13,143 nt of DNA, from assembly GCA_945869245.1 (NCBI GenBank), contig CAMBOY010000059.1, positions 1-13,143 of the forward strand. Reading direction: 5' to 3'. Below are positions 8,193 through 13,143 of this stretch, piece after piece. A program made the translations under genes and the position numbers. The stretch comes from Hydrogenophaga intermedia (GTDB taxonomy: Bacteria; Pseudomonadota; Gammaproteobacteria; Burkholderiales; Burkholderiaceae_C). Every line of letters begins with the position of its first letter. The stretch's first letter is position 1. The notes under the pieces are model-generated. The model searched no databases and was not told where the DNA came from. It saw only the letters and a list, made by a program, of their open reading frames with translations.

Positions 8193-10238
8193 TCAGGTGC
8201 CGATCACGCCACCGTCTTCTTTGGTGATGACGATGGTGGCCGAACGGGCATAGCGACCTTGGTTGGGCCAGGTGCCGGTGAGTTTGCCCGCAGCAAAGTC
8301 GTCGGCGCTGGTGGTGGCACCTGGGTGCTGCACGTTCACGAACATGGTCTTGCCGTCGGGTGTGGTGATCACGCCGGTGATTTCCTGACCCAGGGGGCCG
8401 ACCAGGAAGCGCTTGAGTTCGTTGGTGCGCGGGTCGGCACACAGCATCTGGTTGTTGCCAAACTGGGCGTAGTCGCCTTTGTTCATCGAGCTTTCGCTGA
8501 TGTCGGTCTGGATCCAGAGTCGGCCATCGTTATCGAACCACAGGCCGTCTGGGCTGTTGTGCATCTGGTCCTTGTTCAGCGGTTTGCCGGCGAACTGCGA
8601 GTCGTTCTCCGGGCCGGCCAGCAGGAAGATGTTCCAGTTGAACTTGGTGGCGGCGGGGTCGTTGCCCGCCTCGGCCCAGCGGATGATGTGGCCCCAGCGG
8701 CTCTTCTCGCGCGGATTGGCCTTGTCGGTGGCGGTGCGGCCGCTGTTGTTGGTGAGCGTGAAGTAGACCTGCCCGTTCTTCGGGTCAATGGCACCCCACT
8801 CCGGACGGTCCATCTTGGTGGCGCCCACGGTGTCGGCGGCCAGGCGGGTGTTGACCAGCACGTCGGCCTGGCTGTTGAAGCGGAACGGGGTCAGCGGGCC
8901 CTGGCCGAACACCAGGGGCAGCCAGACACCGCTGCCGTCGTCGTTGAACTTGGCCACGAACAGCGTGCCCTCGTCCAGCAGGGCGCCATTGGCCAGGCCA
9001 GCGGCCTTGCGGTACACGCCCTTGGAGACGAACTTGTAGATGTATTCGTCGTTCGCATCGTCGCCCGAATAGCAGACCACCGGTTGGCCTTCTACCGCTT
9101 TGGCGAACACCACGCCTTCGTGGGCAAAACGGCCCAGGGCGGTGCGCTTGATGGGGGTGCTCTCGGGGTTGAAGGGGTCCACTTCCACCATCCAGCCAAA
9201 AGCGTTGGCCTCGTTGCGGTAGTCCTGGCTTGCGTCGGCACCTTTGGCGCTGACGTCAAAGCGGGCGAACTCGTCGGCGCCGCTGTCGGCCAGCTCCCAG
9301 CCGTAGCGCGAGGTGGCGGGTTTGCTGTCGTTGCTGCGCACGCCGTAGCGCGACTGCTCGCGGGTGCGGCCGCTGGCGCCCACCTTGTTGATGAAGTAGC
9401 CGGCCCAGTTTTCTTCCGACATCATGTAGGTGTTCCAGGGCGTGACGCCGTGGGCACAGTTGTTGAGCGTACCGCGGGTGCGGGTGCCGTCGGTGCTGTA
9501 CTTGGTCTTGACAAAATCGGTGCCGCGCACCGGGCCATTGATGGCCATGGGCGTGGCGCCGGTGATGCGCCGGTTGAACTTGCTGTTGACCACGCCCCAT
9601 TGGCCGTTGGCGCCCTTTTTGACGTGCACCACCGACACGCCGTGGCCGTTGATTTCCTTGCGACACTCGTCGGCGGGGCGCTTGCCATTGACCAATGCAG
9701 GCACCGCATCGCGGCTCAGTTTCTGGCCCACCGCGCTGGCGTGCATGTAGCGCGGCTCCACGTATTCGTGGTTCATCACCAGCAGGCCTTCGGTGGAACT
9801 GCCTTGGTAGGGGTCTTTGCCCTCGATGGGGAAGAAGTGCATGCCATCGTGGTGGCTGCCCATCTGGTTGCCTTGGTCGGCGCCGGTGTTTTTCATCGGG
9901 TCGAAGGCCGGCATGTTGCCGCTGATGGGGGTGCCCCATGGAATGAAGGTTTGCACCTTGTAGCCCTTGGGCACCACCACCGTGTCGGCGCTGCCGATCG
10001 CCACAGCTTCAAAACCCACCAGCTTGCCGCCCGCGCTGCCTGCGGTGGTGGCACAACCCGCCAGACCCACACCGCCAAACAAGGCGGCAATCGAAGCGCC
10101 CAGCGAGCCCTTGAGCGCCGTACGGCGGCTCAGGTGGGCGTTGAGCACCTCGTCAAAATGGCGATTGTTGCTGTGGTTGGACATGGGCTCATCGCCGTCT
10201 CCGTTGTCGATGATGAGGTTCTTGGCGGAAGGGGACAT
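8193..10238 (-). CDS. phoX: PhoX-type alkaline phosphatase (DUF839), Tat substrate
   Basis: A 681-residue secreted phosphatase that releases phosphate from phosphomonoesters outside the cytosol. In characterised PhoX enzymes the active site is an iron-calcium cluster. A long N-terminal region ends in the twin-arginine motif SRRTALK (37-43), followed by a hydrophobic stretch up to LAGC (59-62). Family landmarks include NHEY (156-159), the Cys of ECRKEINGHG (C192, the likely iron ligand), NCAHGVTPWNTYMMSEEN (260-277), the acidic GWMVEVDP (348-355), RFAHEG (370-375) and, near the C-terminus, MHNSPDGLWFD. ATG 10238 is chosen because GGAG lies six bases upstream. LAGC followed by Ala also fits a lipobox, so the mature protein might be a Tat-exported lipoprotein rather than soluble. 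A Pho box lies 46 bp upstream of the start codon, so phosphate-starvation control is likely, and a terminator follows. Confidence 0.93.
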   Translation of the reverse strand: MSPSAKNLIIDNGDGDEPMSNHSNNRHFDEVLNAHLSRRTALKGSLGASIAALFGGVGLAGCATTAGSAGGKLVGFEAVAIGSADTVVVPKGYKVQTFIPWGTPISGNMPAFDPMKNTGADQGNQMGSHHDGMHFFPIEGKDPYQGSSTEGLLVMNHEYVEPRYMHASAVGQKLSRDAVPALVNGKRPADECRKEINGHGVSVVHVKKGANGQWGVVNSKFNRRITGATPMAINGPVRGTDFVKTKYSTDGTRTRGTLNNCAHGVTPWNTYMMSEENWAGYFINKVGASGRTREQSRYGVRSNDSKPATSRYGWELADSGADEFARFDVSAKGADASQDYRNEANAFGWMVEVDPFNPESTPIKRTALGRFAHEGVVFAKAVEGQPVVCYSGDDANDEYIYKFVSKGVYRKAAGLANGALLDEGTLFVAKFNDDGSGVWLPLVFGQGPLTPFRFNSQADVLVNTRLAADTVGATKMDRPEWGAIDPKNGQVYFTLTNNSGRTATDKANPREKSRWGHIIRWAEAGNDPAATKFNWNIFLLAGPENDSQFAGKPLNKDQMHNSPDGLWFDNDGRLWIQTDISESSMNKGDYAQFGNNQMLCADPRTNELKRFLVGPLGQEITGVITTPDGKTMFVNVQHPGATTSADDFAAGKLTGTWPNQGRYARSATIVITKEDGGVIGT

Positions 10239-10267
10239 GCGGTTCTCCGATGGGTTGGGAAAACAGC

Positions 10268-10273
10268 AGTGTC
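10268..10273 (-). promoter_or_regulatory. Putative -10 element of the phoX promoter
   Basis: GACACT on the minus strand lies ten bases after the last Pho half-site, the spacing expected when PhoB replaces the -35 contact. It keeps the key A at position two and T at position six but matches only three of six consensus bases. It would give a leader of about 22 nt containing the Shine-Dalgarno. Confidence 0.4.
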
Positions 10274-10283
10274 GCCAGCGACT

Positions 10284-10312
10284 GTGACAGCCCAGTGAAG
10301 GCTGCGTGACGG
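10284..10312 (-). promoter_or_regulatory. Pho box (PhoB operator) upstream of phoX
   Basis: Three direct seven-base half-sites read toward phoX on the minus strand: CCGTCAC (10312-10306), CCTTCAC (10301-10295) and CTGTCAC (10290-10284). Each is separated by exactly four bases, giving the 11-bp helical period of PhoB operators, whose half-site consensus is CTGTCAT/C. The last half-site matches at six positions and fits the C variant at the seventh. The array starts three bases after the stop codon of the upstream BPSS1780-type gene and ends 45 bases before the phoX start codon, a normal promoter position. Confidence 0.8.
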
Positions 10313-10314
10313 TT

Positions 10315-11094
10315 TCAAGTCGATGGCGGGGTGGGGTAGTGCGTCACAAAACTGTCGCGGAAGGTGAAGTACAGCGAGGCGTGAAACATGGCCGCCAGCA
10401 ACAGCACCAGGGGGTAGGTGACGAAGGCCAGCGCCTGAGGCCCCAACAGGCCGGCCACCAAGCTGGTCAGCAAGCCAGCCAGCAGAAAAATACCCAGCCA
10501 GCCCAGGCCGAACACCAGCATGGCGCCTTTGTTGCGCCAGCAGGCCAGCCAGCTGAAAAACAGCGCCTTGACCGGCGACACCCCGTGCCAGTGCACCAGG
10601 GCTGGAGCGTGCCAAAACGCGGCGAGCATGGGCACATAGAGCAGCGCCACCACCAGCAGGCCGGGGCCCAGCAGGGCTTGGCGCACTTGTTCGGGGTCCA
10701 CATCGGTGCCTTGCAGGGCCTGCAGGGCTTCGGTTGGCAGCAGCAGGCCAGACACCAGCATCACCACCAGCAGCACCGCCGCGTATAGGCCACCGAGCAT
10801 CCACATGGCCTTGCTGTGTGTGCTGCCAGCGCGAAACGCGGTGAGCAGCGTCAGCGGCATCGGAAAGCGTCCGGCGTCGGCCTCACGGCTGGCGGCCATC
10901 AAGCCCAGGGTGCCGGCTGGCACCAGCGCCACCGCCAAAAAGGTGCCCACCAGCGGAATCACCGCCAGCAAGGAAATGCCCATCATGAACATAAAAAACA
11001 GGCCCGCCATGGCCAACGGTTGTTTAAAAAACACCCCCAAGCCTTGTTTGACCCAGACCCAGCCGTGACCGGCACTCAACTGATTCAGATGCAT
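10315..11094 (-). CDS. BPSS1780-family polytopic membrane protein
   Basis: A 259-residue inner-membrane protein. Hydrophobic segments lie at about 28-47, 48-67, 97-119, 143-162, 190-213 and 221-243, so about six transmembrane helices. Between helices four and five is the conserved-looking FWHAPALVHWHGVSPVKALFFSW stretch (about 160-182), and the tail carries YFTFRDSF (242-249). These features recall the BPSS1780 family of uncharacterised Burkholderiales membrane proteins; no biochemical function is known to me. It follows thrB by 12 bp, and its Shine-Dalgarno overlaps the thrB stop, so the two genes form one operon. The stop codon is immediately followed by the phoX operator, with no terminator between them, so thrB transcription may run into phoX. 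Confidence 0.8.
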   Translation of the reverse strand: MHLNQLSAGHGWVWVKQGLGVFFKQPLAMAGLFFMFMMGISLLAVIPLVGTFLAVALVPAGTLGLMAASREADAGRFPMPLTLLTAFRAGSTHSKAMWMLGGLYAAVLLVVMLVSGLLLPTEALQALQGTDVDPEQVRQALLGPGLLVVALLYVPMLAAFWHAPALVHWHGVSPVKALFFSWLACWRNKGAMLVFGLGWLGIFLLAGLLTSLVAGLLGPQALAFVTYPLVLLLAAMFHASLYFTFRDSFVTHYPTPPST

Positions 11095-11103
11095 GGTGGG
11101 GTG

Positions 11104-11108
11104 TCCTT
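11104..11108 (-). promoter_or_regulatory. Ribosome binding site overlapping the thrB stop codon
   Basis: AAGGA on the minus strand sits nine bases before ATG 11094 and shares two bases with the TAA stop of thrB (11109-11107). Ribosomes ending thrB would clear or occupy this site, a usual arrangement for translational coupling. Confidence 0.7.
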
Positions 11109-12117
11109 AAGCGGCGACGGCAACAGAGACGCCGCTGGCGGCGCGGGGTGCGCCCAGATCGGCCAAGCGGTGGCGCAGCACGCGTTCAAAATGGGTGGGG
11201 TCGTGGGGCTTGAGCATGCTGGCCTCGCGCGGGAGGTGCCAGTCCCACAGGCGCGAGAGCCAAAAGCGCAGCGCACCGGCGCGGCGCATGGCCGGCAGCA
11301 GCGTGCGCTCGGCGGCGGTGAGTGGCCGCACCGACTCGTAGGCCGACACAAAGGCCGCCACCAACTCGGGCTGGTCGGCGCCGTCGGTGGCGTCGGCGCT
11401 GTGCACGATGCACCAGTCGTTCAGGCACACCGCCAGGTCAAACAGCCAGGTGTCGACACCCGCGAAATAGAAGTCAAAAAACCCCGTGAGTTCGCCACTG
11501 TCGAACATCACGTTGTCGCGAAACAGGTCGGCGTGCACCGGCCCGCGCGGCAGGGCTTGGTAGGCGGGCGACGCCGCCACATGGTTCTGGTAGCCCAGTT
11601 CGGCGCGGATCAGGGTGGCCTGCTCGGCGCTCAGGTGCGGCAGCACCACCGGCACGGTGTCGTTCCACCAGGGCAGGCCGCGCAAATTGGGTTGCTGCAG
11701 CTCAAACCCTTGACCGGCCAGATGCATGCGCGCGAGCATGGCGCCCACGGCGGTGCAATGCGCCACGCCGGGCGCGAGCTCGCTGCGGCCGCTGAGCTTG
11801 TTGACCACCGCCGCTGGTTTGTCCATCAGCGTGTGCAATATCTCGCCCCGGGCGTTGGCCGCCGGATCGGGCACCGGAATGCCTTGGGCCGCCAGGTGTT
11901 TCATCAGCTGAAGATAAAACGGCAGCTGCGCGTGGGTGAGCCGCTCAAACAGGGTCAGCACATGGGTGGTGCTGGCGCCATCGCGTTCGGTGGTGACGAA
12001 ATAGTTGGTGTTTTCAATGCCACCGGTGATGCCTTGTAGCTCAGTGAGCGTGCCCAGTTGCAAGGAGTCGATGAGGGCGGTGGCTTGCGCCAGGGGGACT
12101 TCGGTGTAGACGGCCAT
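11107..12117 (-). CDS. thrB: Homoserine kinase (choline-kinase-fold type)
   Basis: A 336-residue cytosolic kinase that phosphorylates L-homoserine with ATP to O-phosphohomoserine, the step before threonine synthase. It belongs to the aminoglycoside phosphotransferase/choline kinase fold used by many proteobacteria, not the GHMP-fold ThrB of E. coli. Near the N-terminus is the nucleotide-loop segment GITGGIENTNYFV (29-41), typical of this group. The catalytic loop HADLFRDN is at 195-202, with base D197 and metal ligand N202. The metal-binding aspartate is D215 in FFDFYFAGVD. The ATG at 12117 begins directly on the conserved MAVYTEV start and has no Shine-Dalgarno, but a TAAAAT -10 box lies nine bases upstream. 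It is divergent from polA across 37 bp and followed by the BPSS1780-type gene in the same operon. Confidence 0.92.
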   Translation of the reverse strand: MAVYTEVPLAQATALIDSLQLGTLTELQGITGGIENTNYFVTTERDGASTTHVLTLFERLTHAQLPFYLQLMKHLAAQGIPVPDPAANARGEILHTLMDKPAAVVNKLSGRSELAPGVAHCTAVGAMLARMHLAGQGFELQQPNLRGLPWWNDTVPVVLPHLSAEQATLIRAELGYQNHVAASPAYQALPRGPVHADLFRDNVMFDSGELTGFFDFYFAGVDTWLFDLAVCLNDWCIVHSADATDGADQPELVAAFVSAYESVRPLTAAERTLLPAMRRAGALRFWLSRLWDWHLPREASMLKPHDPTHFERVLRHRLADLGAPRAASGVSVAVAA

Positions 12118-12126
12118 AAGGGGGTG

Positions 12127-12132
12127 ATTTTA
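12127..12132 (-). promoter_or_regulatory. -10 element for thrB
   Basis: TAAAAT on the minus strand matches five of six -10 positions and ends nine bases before ATG 12117, giving a leader of at most a few nucleotides. No clear -35 hexamer is seen at 16-18 bp, where the sequence already lies at the polA start. Confidence 0.4.
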
Positions 12133-12142
12133 GGCAATGCCC

Positions 12143-12148
12143 GACAAT
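12143..12148 (+). promoter_or_regulatory. -10 element for polA
   Basis: GACAAT matches four of six -10 positions, including the important A2 and T6, and ends six bases before ATG 12155. The -35 region falls in the G-run at 12120-12124 and is poor. Only ten bases separate it from the oppositely directed thrB -10 box. Confidence 0.4.
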
Positions 12149-12154
12149 CGCCCC

Positions 12155-13143
12155 ATGACCGCTGAAACCTCCGCCAACCCCGCCGTCGAAACCCCCGCTT
12201 TGGCCCCCGACACCGCCGCCCAGCCCGCCACCTTGCTGCTGGTAGACGGCTCCAGCTACCTCTACCGCGCCTTCTTTGCCGGTGGCGAGGCCATGAGCAC
12301 CACCTTGCCCGACGGCACGGTGCAAAAAACCGGCGCCATCCGCATCATGATCAACATGATGCAAAAACTGCTCAAAGACCAGCCGGCCAGCTACGCCGCC
12401 TGTGTGTTTGACGCCAAAGGCCCGACCTTTCGCGACGCCATCTACCCCGACTACAAAGCGCAGCGCAGCCCCATGCCCGACGATTTGCGCAGCCAGATTG
12501 CGCCGATTCACGAGGTGGTGCGCCTGATGGGCTGGCCGGTGCTCGATGTGCCCGGGGTGGAAGCCGACGACGTGATCGGCACGCTGGCGGTGGCCGCCGC
12601 CCAGCAGGGCATGCGTGTCATTGTGTCCAGCGGCGACAAAGACTTGGCGCAGCTGGTGAACGAACGCATCAGCATCATCGACACCATGAGCGGCAAGGTG
12701 CGCGACCTGGCCGGGGTGGAGGCCGAATTTGGCGTGCCCGCGCGCCTGATGCTGGACTACCAGATGCTGGTGGGCGACACGGTCGACAACGTGCCCGGCG
12801 TGCAAGGCGTGGGCCCCAAAACCGCGGTGAAGCTGTTGCAGGAATACGGCTCCATTGACCAGCTGATTGCGCAGGTCGACCAGGTGAAAGGCGCCGTGGG
12901 CGACAAGCTGCGCAAGGCCCTGGACTGGCTGCCCACGGGCCGCCAGTTGCTGACCATCAAGACCGACTGCGATTTGAACGGCTGGGTGCCCGGCCTGCCG
13001 GCGCTGGACGCAGTGCGCCTGGGAGAGCCACAGACCGAGCCGCTGCGCGCGTTTTTTGAGACCTATGGATTCAAGGGCCTGGCCAAAGCGCTGGGCGGTG
13101 ATGGGGCTTCGCGCGCCGGTGGCGACGGGTCTTCACCCCCTCT
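12155..13143 (+). CDS. polA: DNA polymerase I, N-terminal part (cut by window end)
   Basis: The 329 codons present cover the 5'-3' exonuclease (flap nuclease) domain of a protein normally about 900-950 residues long. It removes RNA primers and damaged strands while the polymerase, outside the window, fills gaps. An Ala/Pro/Thr-rich extension of about 26 residues precedes LLLVDGSSYLYRAFF (27-41), which holds the first metal-binding Asp (D31). Later nuclease signatures are VFDAKGPTFR (87-96), YKAQR, the acidic GVEADDVIG, SGDKDLAQL, the metal-site VGDTVDNVPGVQGVGPKTA with its helix-hairpin-helix, and LLTIKTD. After about residue 310 the sequence becomes Gly/Ala/Ser-rich, the expected linker before the next domain. 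The frame is open to the last base, so the gene continues. There is no Shine-Dalgarno; a -10-like box lies six bases upstream. Confidence 0.95.
   Translation, partial: MTAETSANPAVETPALAPDTAAQPATLLLVDGSSYLYRAFFAGGEAMSTTLPDGTVQKTGAIRIMINMMQKLLKDQPASYAACVFDAKGPTFRDAIYPDYKAQRSPMPDDLRSQIAPIHEVVRLMGWPVLDVPGVEADDVIGTLAVAAAQQGMRVIVSSGDKDLAQLVNERISIIDTMSGKVRDLAGVEAEFGVPARLMLDYQMLVGDTVDNVPGVQGVGPKTAVKLLQEYGSIDQLIAQVDQVKGAVGDKLRKALDWLPTGRQLLTIKTDCDLNGWVPGLPALDAVRLGEPQTEPLRAFFETYGFKGLAKALGGDGASRAGGDGSSPP

Noticed and set aside
8259..10298. Long plus-strand open frame (679 codons) opposite phoX
   Set aside because: Its translation is His/Val/Gly-rich with no family motifs and mirrors phoX codon bias; the minus-strand frame has the Tat motif and PhoX signatures. 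It is an antisense shadow of a GC-rich gene.

Overview
The window is high-GC, densely packed bacterial chromosome. It looks like a betaproteobacterium of the order Burkholderiales, probably Comamonadaceae. Reasons: a BPSS1780-type membrane protein, a choline-kinase-fold homoserine kinase beside polA, a tRNA-Ala(CGC), very GC-rich third codon positions, and -10 hexamers placed almost on the start codons. This placement is inferred from sequence style and family membership, not from a database search. I see no insertion sequence, phage gene, integrase, CRISPR array or toxin-antitoxin pair. Apart from the first 75 bases, the longest stretch without a gene is 157 bp (5029-5185).

Layout. (1) 1-192: an inverted repeat, a tRNA-Ala and its intrinsic terminator, which also closes the operon arriving from the right. 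(2) 191-3085, minus strand: a three-gene operon of a beta-hydroxyacid (3-hydroxyisobutyrate dehydrogenase-like) oxidoreductase, a periplasmic diheme cytochrome c and a membrane-anchored triheme cytochrome c. Its junctions are 1 bp and an ATGA overlap. (3) 3160-4032, plus strand: an alpha/beta hydrolase of the arylformamidase/BD-FAE type. (4) 4051-5028, minus strand: GMP reductase guaC, convergent with the hydrolase. (5) 5186-7579, plus strand: a UvrD/PcrA-type helicase, divergent from guaC. (6) 7604-10312, minus strand: a small secreted TPR protein and, upstream of it, a PhoX-type alkaline phosphatase preceded by a three-half-site Pho box and followed by a hairpin terminator. (7) 10315-12117, minus strand: homoserine kinase thrB and a polytopic BPSS1780-family protein, coupled in one transcript. 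(8) 12155 to the window end, plus strand: the 5'-3' exonuclease domain of DNA polymerase I (polA), cut by the window edge and only 37 bp from divergent thrB.

How the genes relate. The window is mostly housekeeping: purine salvage (guaC), threonine synthesis (thrB), DNA repair (the helicase and polA, which cooperate in nucleotide excision repair) and phosphate scavenging (phoX). The cytochrome operon is the least explained part. It holds two electron carriers of the kind that serve periplasmic dehydrogenases, but no such dehydrogenase lies in the window, only a cytosolic NAD(P)-type enzyme. I found no convincing undescribed system. The most useful observations are the Pho box ahead of phoX, the repeated -10-box-at-the-start-codon arrangement that suggests leaderless mRNAs, and a possible Tat-exported lipoprotein form of PhoX.
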